Source: Bacteroidota bacterium
Lineage (GTDB): Bacteria; Bacteroidota; Bacteroidia; Bacteroidales; Paludibacteraceae
Direction: 5' to 3'
Assembly (NCBI GenBank): GCA_023459355.1
Contig: JAEWUM010000045.1
Location: 1 to 64,000 of the forward strand
DNA: 64,000 nucleotides
The position numbers and the translations under genes were made by a program. This document shows positions 30,201 to 40,181 of this stretch, piece by piece. Every line of letters starts with the position of its first letter. Position 1 is the stretch's first letter. The notes under the pieces were generated by a model. The model did not search any database, had not been told where the DNA came from, and worked only from the letters and a program-made list of their open reading frames with translations.

Positions 30201-30377
30201 ATTGGCCTGAAAAGTATTCAGATTTATCTGGCAATGAACAACGTATATACCTGGACAAAGTATTCAGGGATGGACCCGGAAGTATCAGTACGAAACTCAA
30301 CACTTACACCCGGATTTGATTATTCTGCCTATCCGCAAAGCAGAACAACGACAGGAGGAATAAAAATCAGTTTATAA
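27273..30377 (+). CDS. SusC/RagA-family TonB-linked outer membrane transporter
   Basis: 1034 residues, typical of SusC. A signal peptide (about 1-18), a carboxypeptidase D-like domain (about 21-95; SGVVVDAINKNPLIGVNI), a TonB-box/plug start (EEVIVIGYGEQNKKDYTGSLAQ) and plug features (RGASSLTQSNSPLYVIDGFP, ATAIYGSRGANGVVIIETKKG) precede a large beta-barrel with late-barrel features such as LRLKNIQLAYAIP. It imports oligosaccharides across the outer membrane with its SusD lid, whose gene follows 21 bases later. Confidence 0.95.
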   Translation: MKKHIILFLSLISLYLQSQNQISGVVVDAINKNPLIGVNIVALHKNAGTITDLNGRFILHVSELDSIMFSYLGYQKMILKAEKEMFVKMQEETKNLEEVIVIGYGEQNKKDYTGSLAQISVSDIQKVSVPSIDMALAGRVAGVQITSNDAQPGSEMNIIVRGASSLTQSNSPLYVIDGFPMEDFNSAALNPVDIASVNILKDASATAIYGSRGANGVVIIETKKGLIGKPVVTYDGSYGFQQTTKKIDLMNPYDFVSYQIERDPTNMTNLYLTQPGVTLDDYKNMNFVDWQELLFNAAPVFMHNLSISGGSDRNRYVLSGSLVDQTGVVINSGFKKYQGRIRINQDITNKLSAGLNVNYSSDQNYGQIASSQGSGSSAYSTYLMYRTWGYRPVNIGVDDLFNDLFDGEDDLTAIMNPIVSSKNEVRQETRNILTANATLDYKLLDNLRFKIRGGINQRDVATESFNNSKTYRGYPSANNTKGVNGAYRAESRMNWVNENMITYVKRINRYHRFDITSAVTLEGSKRKLYAYEVYNIPNEELGLSGMDQGTPVGTTSLLSENTLLSFLTRINYNFRSKYLLTGSIRADGSSKFSPKNQWGYFPSGAFAWIMDKEKFMRNLKFISESKIRISYGVAGNNRLGDYDRYQNLDISDYYSFNNGIPQYALTIDNLGNTDLRWEKTSQLDIGYDLSLWNNRVNFIFDLYDKTTSDLLLNAKIPYSSGLGTSYKNIGKIQNRGLEITLNTINIQYKKFKWDSSFNISFNRNKVLALSEGQESLLSTVSWTGDWNATYLYLTKIGNPVSAFYGFVWDGNYQYDDFEELGENIYVLKNSVTTNGNSRELIKPGDIKYVDQNRDGVVNDQDLVVIGNPIPKHTGGFNNNLTWQNFTLNVFFQWSYGNDVFNANRIIFEGNETNRNINQFASYNNRWTDENQNNEYYRLGGSGPRGVYSSRTIEDGSFLRLKNIQLAYAIPEKWVNLIGLKSIQIYLAMNNVYTWTKYSGMDPEVSVRNSTLTPGFDYSAYPQSRTTTGGIKISL

Positions 30378-30398
30378 AAACTATTCAATGATAACCAT

Positions 30399-31991
30399 AT
30401 GAAAACAAAATTGTTGATATTATTTATTTTGATATATAGTTTTAGTGCTTGTGATTTCCTTGATGTAAATTTAAACGGGACCTTACAGGAAAAGACTTAT
30501 TTTAATACGGAACAGCAACTACAAACATCTTTAAATGGTGTTTATGCAACTTTAGCAGAAAGTTACCTTTATGGAAATTATATGTTAGGAAGATTTGGCC
30601 TGGAAGCAGATGAGGGATATAATACCTATTCCAGTGATGTGGGTTCAGTATCACAGTATCAGGCTGCAGCTTCTGATACGAAAATATTAAGTTATTGGCG
30701 CAGACTCTATGAGGGAATTAATCGGGCTAATTTATTGTTAGCTAACATTGATAAACCAGAGATGGATTCATTGAAACGTCAGGATATTAAAGGACAGGCC
30801 ATGTTTCTCAGGGCTTATTATTATTCTATGTTAGTTACGCGTTTTGGTGATGTTCCTTTAGTTACAACTTTGGCAAAATCAGGAAATTCAAGTGAGGTGA
30901 TGATACCTCAAACCGCCGCCAAAGAAATCTATGAGTTTATTATATCAGAGATGGCAATCGCGGCAGACATGGTTTCAGATATTGATGTGGTTGAATCTCC
31001 GGGGAGAGTGAGTAAATCTGCTGTTTGGGGAATTCTATCCAGAATGTGCTTGTACATGGCAGGGAATCCAATCAATGATGAAAAACGTTATGAAGATGCT
31101 GCTTTCTGGGCAAAAAAAGTCATTGATAGTAAAAAACACACACTTATTGGCTCTTATCAACAAATTTTCATCAATTATGCTCAGGATTTTTATGATCATA
31201 GAGAAAGCATCTGGGAAGTTGAATTCTGGGGTAATAACACAGGAAATTATACGAATGTTGCTGGTATGGTAGGGAGAAATAATGGGATTTTGAATACCAA
31301 GGGGGATAATAATATCGGATATTGCGCAGGAATGATTCGGGCAACAACTGTTTTATATGACACATATAGTGCTGATGGACTGGATACCAGAAGGGATTGG
31401 TGTATTGCTCCGTATTATTTTGATGGCAATCCGGCAGTAAAAGTCAATTGGTCAGCCGGTGGAACAAAGTTTCAACGCCATTGTGGTAAATTCCGTAGGG
31501 AATATGAACTTTTAACTCCTAAAAGTACAACAGCTACACCTCAAAACTTTCCTTTATTAAGATATGCTGATGTCTTGCTTATGTATGCCGAAGCAGTTAA
31601 TATGAAAGAATCCAGCACACAATCAGAAATAGATTCTGCTTATCTGGCAATTAATCTGGTTCGCAGAAGAGCCTATAATTTCAATATTAATACTCCGGCG
31701 CCTACTATTGACTTAACAAATATGGATAAGGAAAGATTTTTAAAAGAAATTCAGGATGAACGATTTAAAGAACTTTGTTTTGAATGTTTGAGAAAAAATG
31801 ATTTGATAAGATGGAATATCTTTTATGACCGAATGAAAGGAGTTTATGCAAACATACCTCCGGGAACATCTTCCTATATCAATTATGCGAGAAACACGTA
31901 TAACAATGCTAGTTACAGAGATGTATTATGGCCAATACCAACTTATGAAATAGGTGTGAATAAATTATTAAAACAAAATGCAAATTGGTAA
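30399..31991 (+). CDS. SusD/RagB-family nutrient-binding lipoprotein
   Basis: 530 residues. The signal peptide ends in a lipobox (SFSAC, Cys18) followed by DFLDVNLNGTLQEKTYF, the classic SusD start. TPR-like helices (RANLLLANID, GQAMFLRAYYYSMLVTRFGDVPLV) and the C-terminal RFKELCFECLRKNDLIRW and DVLWPIP motifs are clear. It forms the surface lid on the SusC partner and binds the incoming oligosaccharide. Confidence 0.95.
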   Translation: MKTKLLILFILIYSFSACDFLDVNLNGTLQEKTYFNTEQQLQTSLNGVYATLAESYLYGNYMLGRFGLEADEGYNTYSSDVGSVSQYQAAASDTKILSYWRRLYEGINRANLLLANIDKPEMDSLKRQDIKGQAMFLRAYYYSMLVTRFGDVPLVTTLAKSGNSSEVMIPQTAAKEIYEFIISEMAIAADMVSDIDVVESPGRVSKSAVWGILSRMCLYMAGNPINDEKRYEDAAFWAKKVIDSKKHTLIGSYQQIFINYAQDFYDHRESIWEVEFWGNNTGNYTNVAGMVGRNNGILNTKGDNNIGYCAGMIRATTVLYDTYSADGLDTRRDWCIAPYYFDGNPAVKVNWSAGGTKFQRHCGKFRREYELLTPKSTTATPQNFPLLRYADVLLMYAEAVNMKESSTQSEIDSAYLAINLVRRRAYNFNINTPAPTIDLTNMDKERFLKEIQDERFKELCFECLRKNDLIRWNIFYDRMKGVYANIPPGTSSYINYARNTYNNASYRDVLWPIPTYEIGVNKLLKQNANW

Positions 31992-32004
31992 AAATTTCTT
32001 CAAT

Positions 32005-32964
32005 ATGAAAAAAATAATTTTATTATTATCAATCCTGTTGTTTTTGTTTTCATGTGTAACAGAACAGGTACAATTTCCTGAATTTGATATGACAGTAGAT
32101 TCATTAACGTATCGGGTTGGTGATGTTGTGAAGTTTAAACTGAAAGGGAATCCTGATATAATATCATTTTATTCAGGAGAAACGGGTAATTCCTATTTGT
32201 ATTCAAATCAAGACCGGATTGTACAGGCAATCGCCAAAGTATCATTTCAAACGCAAAACAGATCTCAATCCTATAGTGCTTCTGATGCTGGTTCAGATTT
32301 TTGTCAGGAAAATCAGTTTAGAGTTATGATATCTACTGATTTTAACGGTCAATATGATGAAACATCAGTTAAGAATGCAAACTGGTCGGATATAACGGAT
32401 TTGTTTACAATCGGACCTGCATCATGTATTAGTACTTCATCTTATATCCCTGCCGGAGTTGGGGAATTAAACGATTATATTGGGAATGAAGAATCTTTTT
32501 ATATTGCTTTTAAATATATAAATCAACCAAATGCCGAGAACGGAAATTGTAATATTTGGAGATTCTCCAGTTTTGAATTGAATGCTGTTTCTGATAATGG
32601 TTCGATCCCAATTGCCACTCAGGTATCTGCTTCCTGGTCTCCTGTTTTCATGGGACCAGACTGGAATCCAACAAGAGGATTTTCTACCTCAGCAACTAAT
32701 GTGACAATGCGTGCAGATCCGGCTTACAGAGATATTTATCAGGAATTATGGTGTATTAGTAAAGCTTTCAGTTTTGAGAAGGAGATTAATGTTGGAACTG
32801 ACAAAGCAATTGGAATAAAAACCTTATCTGATGTTCCATTGGAATCATATTCATATGTTTTTAATAAAGAGGGAACATATACTATAACGTTTTTAGCAGT
32901 AAACACAAGTATTTATGGAAGAAAAGAAATAGTAAAACAAGTTGAGATTAATGTTATGCCTTAA
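32005..32964 (+). CDS. DUF5017-type SusE-position lipoprotein
   Basis: About 319 residues from ATG 32005, which gives MKKIILLLSILLFLFSC with a lipobox. The ATG at 31978 overlaps susD and would add nine polar residues. The body is a predicted beta-sandwich starting FPEFDMTVDSLTYRVGDVVKFKLKGNPDIISFYSGE, which I recognise as the DUF5017 family found directly after SusD genes. It probably binds glycan at the cell surface, as SusE-type proteins do. The binding residues are not identifiable. Confidence 0.82.
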   Translation: MKKIILLLSILLFLFSCVTEQVQFPEFDMTVDSLTYRVGDVVKFKLKGNPDIISFYSGETGNSYLYSNQDRIVQAIAKVSFQTQNRSQSYSASDAGSDFCQENQFRVMISTDFNGQYDETSVKNANWSDITDLFTIGPASCISTSSYIPAGVGELNDYIGNEESFYIAFKYINQPNAENGNCNIWRFSSFELNAVSDNGSIPIATQVSASWSPVFMGPDWNPTRGFSTSATNVTMRADPAYRDIYQELWCISKAFSFEKEINVGTDKAIGIKTLSDVPLESYSYVFNKEGTYTITFLAVNTSIYGRKEIVKQVEINVMP

Positions 32965-33031
32965 ATCAACTTTTCTCTATATCAAATGTAAATTAAATGC
33001 TGATATTAATTAATCTTTAAAACGGAATGTT

Positions 33032-35191
33032 ATGAAAAAAAATTATGCTTTATTTTTTTATTTAGTGACTATGTTAGTGTTGTTGGGCATGCAACAACTG
33101 ACAGCGCAGTCATTACTTGAATGGAATTTTTATACGCCAACGAAAAGTGGCGGAACTGAAGCAACCTTTAATGCAACCCGAAACAACAGTAATCTTGAGA
33201 CCTCAGTGTTATCAAGGGGAGCCGGCGCTCCTTCAGCTGGAGGATCTTCAGCTTCATTTGTTGGAAACATGACTGTATCTGCCAGTTTAAATGAAGCAAT
33301 AGCAAATAATGCTTATTATGAATTTAAAGTGCAGGTAAAAGATGGATTCTATGTTTCACTAAAAAAGCTAAAATCAATAATCAGGATTCAAACTTATTCT
33401 GCTAAAACTTATCAATGGATGTATAGTCTTGATGGTGTCAATTTTAGTGAGGCAGGAACATCGGTAACTGTTAGTGATTTTAATAACAATGGTGTAGTTC
33501 AGCCTGATATAGACTTATCTCCCTATGCTGATCTTCAGTCGGTAAGTCCGATCTCCTGTAAACTCATTGTTTTCAGGTTATATGCATGGGGAGGTGTTGT
33601 TCCCGGAGCTGAAGATCCTAATCCAACCTATATTAATTTTGGATTAGGTAAAGCAACGTCGACAACTCCTGCTCTTGCAATTGAAGGTGCAGTTTATAAT
33701 AAAGAAGCTGATTTAATCTGGAATTTCTATGGTAGCAGGGGTACGGAAGCATCTTATTATCCGACTACGATAGACAACAATCTTGACTTCAATCAATCTC
33801 TTCTGACAAGAGGTGCTGGTAGTCCCGCTACAAATGGAAATACAAATGGATTCTCGGCTAACCAGGCAGTTGCTTCTAATGTTGAAGATGCATTTACAAA
33901 TAACAATTATTTTGAATTGAAAATTAAAACCAACGAAGGCGAGACTGTTTCAATAGATTCTATTGATATGATCATCAGAACACAAAAATACGCGTCAAAT
34001 GTCTATCAATGGTTTTTTAGTAAAGATGGAGGTGATTTTGTCGCAATTGGTACGCCGGTTACTATTCCTGTTGAGGAAATTCATTCCGAAGAAAATCCGG
34101 ATGCAAATAATGGTTTTGCACAACCAACTGTTTATTTAGCATCCTATTCAGATTTACAGAATGTTCCTTCAACCAGTACAATTACATTTAGATTATACGC
34201 CTGGGGTGCTCATAGTCCGGCACCTGAAGCAACAGATAAAAACTATGTAAACTTTGGATTTGGAAAATCATCATCAACAACACCATCATTTGTTATCAAT
34301 ACGACAGTTACCGGCGATGCAGCTCCATCATTAAGTTTAATAAGCGGATGGGAATTTAGTACAATTGGTAATGCTGAATCAGCAAATCCAAGTCCGGTTG
34401 CAGGATCTTTTAATGCGACAACAAACAATGAATACCTCCAACCAAGTATAGTTTCAAGAGGAAGTGGTTTGGATGTTGCCGGGTTGTACTATAGCTATGC
34501 AGCATCATCACCGGTTAGTGAGACAAAAGAATTTGCTTTAACTAATAACCTGTATTTTGAAATACAAGTAACACCATTAAGTACGCACAAGCTAAATCTT
34601 TCTGGATTAAGATATAAATTCAGGAGGTATGCAGCAGGCCCGACTAACTATTTTTGGCAGTACAGTATAGATAATGTTAATTTTACAGAAATAAAGAGTG
34701 GAAGCTTTACGTCTGTTGATACAAACGGAGATTTTATGGACCCATTGGATTTTACTGGTATAACAGCATTACAGGATGTTCAGACTACAGTGAAATTTAG
34801 GTTGTATGTATGGGGTGTAACCAATGCTGCTCAGGTCTTTGCCTTCGGCAGATATGCTTCAGGGAATACTTCAAACAGTGTTTCAATTTATGGAGACCTC
34901 GAAGATAAAGGTCCCTCAACATCAATCAATACTATTTCATCAAATAACAGGTTGGATGTACATGTTGCTGGTCGCAATCTAAATGTGCAGGTTGCTGGTG
35001 AGGAATCGGAAGAATTTTCTCTTTGTCTGCATGATATATATGGGAGAACTCAGTTTGTTCAGAGTGGAAAACTCAATGATGGGATAAATCAAATCGTGAT
35101 TCCTATGGACAACTTTGAAGAAGGAGTTTATATATTTAGCATATTATATCAAAACGGGGAAAAGGGAAGAGTGAAATTCATGATACAATAA
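33032..35191 (+). CDS. T9SS-secreted protein with three copies of an unrecognised ~190-residue beta domain (SRG domain)
   Basis: 719 residues. A signal peptide (about 1-26) is followed by three domain copies (about 28-225, 228-430 and 437-625) and a T9SS sorting domain (about 640-719; LHDIYGRTQFVQSG, EEGVYIFSILYQNG). Each copy has the same landmarks: an N-terminal WxF strand, LSRGAG or LTRGAG, YFE(F/I/L)K, a YQWMYSLDG-like strand, SPYADLQ or SYSDLQN, FRLYAWG and FGxGK/R. I do not recognise the family; a secreted carbohydrate-binding or enzyme-docking module is a guess from PUL context. No catalytic motif is visible. It is the first of four neighbouring genes with this domain. Confidence 0.75.
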   Translation: MKKNYALFFYLVTMLVLLGMQQLTAQSLLEWNFYTPTKSGGTEATFNATRNNSNLETSVLSRGAGAPSAGGSSASFVGNMTVSASLNEAIANNAYYEFKVQVKDGFYVSLKKLKSIIRIQTYSAKTYQWMYSLDGVNFSEAGTSVTVSDFNNNGVVQPDIDLSPYADLQSVSPISCKLIVFRLYAWGGVVPGAEDPNPTYINFGLGKATSTTPALAIEGAVYNKEADLIWNFYGSRGTEASYYPTTIDNNLDFNQSLLTRGAGSPATNGNTNGFSANQAVASNVEDAFTNNNYFELKIKTNEGETVSIDSIDMIIRTQKYASNVYQWFFSKDGGDFVAIGTPVTIPVEEIHSEENPDANNGFAQPTVYLASYSDLQNVPSTSTITFRLYAWGAHSPAPEATDKNYVNFGFGKSSSTTPSFVINTTVTGDAAPSLSLISGWEFSTIGNAESANPSPVAGSFNATTNNEYLQPSIVSRGSGLDVAGLYYSYAASSPVSETKEFALTNNLYFEIQVTPLSTHKLNLSGLRYKFRRYAAGPTNYFWQYSIDNVNFTEIKSGSFTSVDTNGDFMDPLDFTGITALQDVQTTVKFRLYVWGVTNAAQVFAFGRYASGNTSNSVSIYGDLEDKGPSTSINTISSNNRLDVHVAGRNLNVQVAGEESEEFSLCLHDIYGRTQFVQSGKLNDGINQIVIPMDNFEEGVYIFSILYQNGEKGRVKFMIQ

Positions 35192-35226
35192 TTATTTAGA
35201 AAAAGAAATCATTAAACATTTAAATC

Positions 35227-36732
35227 ATGAAAACAAGAAAAACAATTTTAATGATATTTGTATTTACACTTAGTTGCAGTTTTACTTTTGCAGCAGAAGG
35301 TATTATCAGTTTGCTCGAGTGGAATTTCTATAATACCTCAGTTACCGGTAAAGAAGCTACATCAAATGCCTGTTTAAATGACATTGATCTCAAACAATCT
35401 GTGTTGTCAAGAGGTTTGGGAGCCCCCGGGAATAGTGGGTTTACAAATGGATTTGTAGGTACAATCCAGCCAAGTTCATCAAAAGAGGAAGCGGTAAACC
35501 AACAGGTGTATTTTGAGTTTAAGGTTCAACCTCAGGATGGGAATACGGCCAGTCTGTCGGAACTGACTGTCCAGTTGAGGTCTCAAAAAGCTTGTATGTA
35601 TCAATGGATGTATTCAAGAAACCAAAATCAGTTTGCTGATTTAAGCCAGATTGTAAGCATGGACAGTACTGGCATAGGTGTGTTTCAAGATCCAATCAAC
35701 CTTAGTGCTTTCTCTGATCTTCAACAAATAACTTCGACTGATTCAGTAACGATTCGTTTATATGTATGGGGTGGTATAAACTCTCAGGGTTTCGGTTTTG
35801 GAAAATCAGGAGGAAGCACTACATCCGGGTATATTCCTTCGATTGTTGTCAAAGGAAGCATGGTAAGAAATACTCATGTTATTGCAGGATGGGGACTCCA
35901 GGAGTATACAGGAGTAACTGAAGGAAGTTTAAATGCATCAACTGTTGATAATAATTTAAAATATGCTATACTTGGCAGAGGAGCCGGATTTACAGCTGCA
36001 AGTTTGAATTTTTCTTATGTATCTTCATCTCAGTTGTTAGGAGCAAACAAAGATGAAGCAATCAATAATAATGAGTATTTTGAAATTAAGTTAAATGCAA
36101 AAGATACTTATAAATTATCACTAATATCATTAAATTATAAATACAGACGAAACAGTTCAGGACCATCAGGATATAAATGGAAATATAGTTTGAATGGCGT
36201 TGATTTTACGGATGTGGGAGCCACAGAAACTGATGAAGCTGTATTTTCATCAGATGGTGTGTCTTATGCTATTGACTTAAATTCGATTGTAGCGCTGCAA
36301 AACATTCCTGTGCAAACAATTGTAACTTTAAGAATGTATGTTTGGGGATCAGGTTCCAGTTCACAGGTTTTTGGTTTTGGGCGTTATTATGCCGGTTCGG
36401 TTGCTGTACCTAATGTGATGACAGTATATGTAAAAGGAGAAGTAAAGTCGATTAATTCAGGAATTTCAAGTCAGTTTTCTTCGGCAAATGAAGCAATTTA
36501 CATTTATAAATCTGCAAATAATCAATATATTGTTGAAAATAAGTCTCTGAACCAACAGCCAGTGACTGCAACTATTTCTGATATTTCGGGTCGTGTGTTA
36601 TATTCAACAAGTCTTGAGATGTCAAACGGTGAAAATTATCTTTCAGTCCCAACCGGTTTAAATACAGGAATTTATATTGTATGTTTAAAAGGGAATAATG
36701 GGTTCTCTTATAATCAAAAAATTAATTTATAA
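35227..36732 (+). CDS. T9SS-secreted protein with two SRG domains
   Basis: 501 residues. Signal peptide (about 1-23), two copies of the domain found in the preceding gene (about 27-213: LLEWNFY, VLSRGLGAP, YQWMYSRN; about 217-410: GWGLQEY, LGRGAGF, YKWKYSLNG, LRMYVWG) and a T9SS sorting domain (about 418-501; ISDISGRVLYS, NTGIYIVCLKGN). It lies 35 bases after the three-copy protein and looks like a shorter paralogue made by duplication. No enzyme domain is present. Confidence 0.75.
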   Translation: MKTRKTILMIFVFTLSCSFTFAAEGIISLLEWNFYNTSVTGKEATSNACLNDIDLKQSVLSRGLGAPGNSGFTNGFVGTIQPSSSKEEAVNQQVYFEFKVQPQDGNTASLSELTVQLRSQKACMYQWMYSRNQNQFADLSQIVSMDSTGIGVFQDPINLSAFSDLQQITSTDSVTIRLYVWGGINSQGFGFGKSGGSTTSGYIPSIVVKGSMVRNTHVIAGWGLQEYTGVTEGSLNASTVDNNLKYAILGRGAGFTAASLNFSYVSSSQLLGANKDEAINNNEYFEIKLNAKDTYKLSLISLNYKYRRNSSGPSGYKWKYSLNGVDFTDVGATETDEAVFSSDGVSYAIDLNSIVALQNIPVQTIVTLRMYVWGSGSSSQVFGFGRYYAGSVAVPNVMTVYVKGEVKSINSGISSQFSSANEAIYIYKSANNQYIVENKSLNQQPVTATISDISGRVLYSTSLEMSNGENYLSVPTGLNTGIYIVCLKGNNGFSYNQKINL

Positions 36733-36735
36733 AAT

Positions 36736-36775
36736 ATCAGGATGGTTTAATTAATTTATTTTAAATCATCCTGAT
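36736..36775 (+). terminator. Hairpin between PUL genes
   Basis: A 15-bp stem (ATCAGGATGGTTTAA with its complement, one G-U pair) and a 10-base A/T loop lie directly after the stop at 36732. It is in the largest gap of the PUL. It could attenuate the transcript or protect the upstream mRNA's 3' end; a complete stop is not implied. Confidence 0.5.
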
Positions 36776-36872
36776 TAAAATTGCTTTACATTTCAAAACA
36801 GAATGTCATTTAGTCGAATTGTGTATGTTGTTTTAAATTCTGATGAATGAAACAAAACTCCAACTCTTATTT

Positions 36873-39800
36873 ATGATGAAAAAAGTTTTTCTTCTTCTTC
36901 TTTTTATAAACTACATATTTACACTTTTTGCTATAGAAAATTTTCCTGAGAAAATTATTGCAGAAAGTCCGGATCCTTTGAATATTACCATAGGCTCACC
37001 ATCCATTGCTGTATTGCCGGATGGAATATATGTAGCGTCGCATGATTGGGGTGGTTCGCTTATAAACGCGAATTACACTTCAGTTTATTCATCAGAAAAT
37101 AAGGGTGAAACATGGAAGCTTATCTCAACAGTAAAGGATTTGAAATGGGCAAATATTTTTTGGTTTAACGGGAAATTATATATGATGGGTGTTAAGTCGG
37201 CTTTTGGAGATATTTGTATCAGACGTTCAGATGATTCAGGTAAAACCTGGACAGATGCGTCAACAACATCATCGGGAATACTTTTTCAGGGACGTTATCA
37301 TACAGCTCCGGTGCCTGTTGTATTTCACAATGGTAGAATTTGGAGATCCTTTGAAGAGAGCCCTGATCCTGAAAATAGCAGGAATTTTCATTCTTTCGTT
37401 ATATCTGCACCTGTTGATTCAGATTTATTAAAAGCTGCAAGTTGGACTAAAAGTAATCGTGTGAAATTTAATCCGGAATGGATTAATGCCAGCAATCCGG
37501 AATGGCTCGAGGGTAATGTTGTTATTACACCAGAGAATAAGATAGCTAATTTATTAAGATTGAATTCAGAACAGGAAACTAATGGTATGTTTGATTTGGA
37601 ATGCCCTTGTGACGCATTTACAAGATATAACATTGCAGCTATGTTGCCTGTTTCGGATGATGGAACTAAGATAACATTTGATCCATTCCAGAATTTTGTC
37701 AATTTTCCCGGAGCATTATCCAAATTTACTGTAAGATTTGATTCAGTGAGTGGAAAATACTGGACAATCGTTAATAAAATTACCAAAACTGATTTTAAAT
37801 ACCTCGGTTCATCCAATAGCCCCAGAAACCAACGAAATGTTCTCGTTTTATATTCATCTTCTGATTTGCAAAACTGGGAAGAAAAGTTCATTGTAATGCG
37901 TTGGAGAGAGGGTGAAATTTTAACACGAAGAGTTAATTTCGGGTTTCAGTATGCAGATTGGCAAATAGATGGTAATGATATTGTTGCGGTTGTCAGAACC
38001 TCCTGGTATAGTTCTGATTGGCATGACAGTAATATGCTGTCATTCCATAAGATTTCAAACTTCAGGAATGTTTCTTTAATCGACTCACCAAAAGATTTAA
38101 AAGAATTAACCGAAAATGTCTCTTCAATTTTAGAATGGCAGTTTACTTCTCCTGCATGTACAGGAAAGGAAATTACCATTAACTCTACCACAACCGATCC
38201 CAATTTACAAGTATCTGTCTTATCGAGAGGGAGTGGACTATATAATACCTCCGGTTTCGCCAGGTCCTTCAGTGCTGAGACAAAATTGGCAACTGTTGAG
38301 AATAATTCAAAATCAGTTGCAATTGAGGATAATCAGTATTTTCAATTTACAGTCCAGTCTAAACCTGGTTATAGCGTATCTCTTTCGACGATAGATGCAA
38401 AATTATCACGTAATACCGAAGGACCAACAAGTTATCGTTGGCAATATAGTCTGGATGGAGTTAATTTTGTCGAAATTTCTTCAGGAGATGTTTTTGATTT
38501 TTATGATAATGATGGTGAAGGTGAGATTCAAACGACGGTTCGTTTAGACAGGTATAGTGATTTGCAAAATCTACCTGCGTCAAATCAGGTAACTTTCAGA
38601 ATTTATTTTTGGAGAGCAACCAGTAATACTGGTAGAATTTCTTTTGGGAGATATAAAGATACGACCCCCTCACTTAAGGTGGGAGGTGCTGTAATTCCAA
38701 CCGTGAATGCAGAGATGCCGGTTGTTGCCTGGACTTTTTCAGGGCTTTCTGGGATTACTGCCGGCAGTTTAAAAGCAGATGTTGTGAGCGACCTGATACC
38801 AGCTCCTTACTTAAGTCGCGGTGCCGGACTCACTCCTGTTAGTTTAAATAATGCTTATTATTCCTACTTTTCTTCTTATGTCTCCGGAATGAATACTAAG
38901 GCAGATGCCATCAGGAATGGTGATTACTATACATTCACGATTCAGTCTGAATCTACAAAGATGATTTCATTATCAAAATTAAACGTAAAATTGAGACGTA
39001 ATTCAAATGGTCCTATAAGTTACAGGTGGATGTATAGTGTTGATCAAGTGAATTTTCATGAATTAGGTTCCTCTGATATCGTTTTTTTGATTAATAATGA
39101 TGAAGGTGTTATTCAAACCACAGTTGATCTTAGTTCTGTTCCTGATTTACAGAAGGTAAAATCAGATACTCCAATACAATTTCGTTTGTATGCCTGGGGA
39201 AGCACCTCTTCAACAGGAGGATTGGCTTTTGGCAGATACACCGGACAAAACTGCCTTGAGGTATTTGGAAAAGTTGAAGATGATGTTCAGGTGTTAAATG
39301 CCTGGCAGTTTTATGATGATAATAATTATATTTCAACAGGGAGAGAAGAATCATTTCAATCAACTACGACTAATAAGGCTGTTTTACAATCGACATTAAC
39401 CAGAGGGATTGGAAATACAATTACTTCATCCGGGCATGTTGGAGGATTTATTGGTTATCTGTCTGTTTCTCAGAGCAAACAGGAAGCTATAGAGAAGGCT
39501 TGTTATTTTGAATTTAAGGTACAGGTTCAACCTGGGATAGAACTTTCCTTGTATGAAATTCTTGCAAAGATACGTAGACAAGAATTTTCTGCACATACTT
39601 ATCGCTGGATGTATAGTCTCAACGAAACTGATTTTTTTGAAATCGGGGATCAGGATGTATATATGAATCAATATGAAGAGAATAATGGATATTTTCAACC
39701 CGGATTATTACTGAATGGTTATTCTGACCTTCAGAATTTGAGAAATGATAAAACTGTAACCTTCAGATTATATGCCTGGGGAGGTACAGAAACGTTAACT

Positions 39801-40151
39801 ACCCGTAAGCATTTTGGGTTTGGACAATCAAAACTTATTACTGGTCCTTCTTTGTCAATAACAGGTTATTCTCAAAAAGCTACTACAACAACTTCTCCAC
39901 TGGGATATAATCCCAATTTGATTAAAATTTTTCCGGGTTCTGATGCGGTTTTTTTACAATATTCATTTAATTCTGATGAGAAAATTATGCTTGAGTTCAG
40001 AGATATGGTAGGAAAAGTTCTGAAAACAATGGAATGTAACTTAGCACAGGGAGAACACACACTGAGAATACCTTTTAATATGAATAAAGGAATATATATT
40101 ATAACACTAAGAAATCACAAAATAAACTACAGCATAAAATTTATTAAATAA
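36873..40151 (+). CDS. Sialidase-fold propeller enzyme with three SRG domains and T9SS tail
   Basis: About 1092 residues from ATG 36873 (an in-frame ATG at 36843 adds ten residues before the signal peptide MMKKVFLLLLF). An N-terminal six-bladed sialidase-like propeller (about 25-410) shows Asp-boxes (SSENKGETW, SDDSGKTW) and the segment YHTAPVPVVFHNGRIWRSFE. Three SRG domains follow (roughly from 38122, 38720 and 39292), then a T9SS sorting domain (FRDMVGKVLKT, NKGIYIITLRN). The N-terminal PSIAVLPDGIYVAS segment sits where true GH33 sialidases have the FRIP arginine, and no such Arg is seen, so the substrate need not be sialic acid. Confidence 0.75.
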   Translation: MMKKVFLLLLFINYIFTLFAIENFPEKIIAESPDPLNITIGSPSIAVLPDGIYVASHDWGGSLINANYTSVYSSENKGETWKLISTVKDLKWANIFWFNGKLYMMGVKSAFGDICIRRSDDSGKTWTDASTTSSGILFQGRYHTAPVPVVFHNGRIWRSFEESPDPENSRNFHSFVISAPVDSDLLKAASWTKSNRVKFNPEWINASNPEWLEGNVVITPENKIANLLRLNSEQETNGMFDLECPCDAFTRYNIAAMLPVSDDGTKITFDPFQNFVNFPGALSKFTVRFDSVSGKYWTIVNKITKTDFKYLGSSNSPRNQRNVLVLYSSSDLQNWEEKFIVMRWREGEILTRRVNFGFQYADWQIDGNDIVAVVRTSWYSSDWHDSNMLSFHKISNFRNVSLIDSPKDLKELTENVSSILEWQFTSPACTGKEITINSTTTDPNLQVSVLSRGSGLYNTSGFARSFSAETKLATVENNSKSVAIEDNQYFQFTVQSKPGYSVSLSTIDAKLSRNTEGPTSYRWQYSLDGVNFVEISSGDVFDFYDNDGEGEIQTTVRLDRYSDLQNLPASNQVTFRIYFWRATSNTGRISFGRYKDTTPSLKVGGAVIPTVNAEMPVVAWTFSGLSGITAGSLKADVVSDLIPAPYLSRGAGLTPVSLNNAYYSYFSSYVSGMNTKADAIRNGDYYTFTIQSESTKMISLSKLNVKLRRNSNGPISYRWMYSVDQVNFHELGSSDIVFLINNDEGVIQTTVDLSSVPDLQKVKSDTPIQFRLYAWGSTSSTGGLAFGRYTGQNCLEVFGKVEDDVQVLNAWQFYDDNNYISTGREESFQSTTTNKAVLQSTLTRGIGNTITSSGHVGGFIGYLSVSQSKQEAIEKACYFEFKVQVQPGIELSLYEILAKIRRQEFSAHTYRWMYSLNETDFFEIGDQDVYMNQYEENNGYFQPGLLLNGYSDLQNLRNDKTVTFRLYAWGGTETLTTRKHFGFGQSKLITGPSLSITGYSQKATTTTSPLGYNPNLIKIFPGSDAVFLQYSFNSDEKIMLEFRDMVGKVLKTMECNLAQGEHTLRIPFNMNKGIYIITLRNHKINYSIKFIK

Positions 40152-40181
40152 CTATTGTATTAACATATAAAATTTACAAAA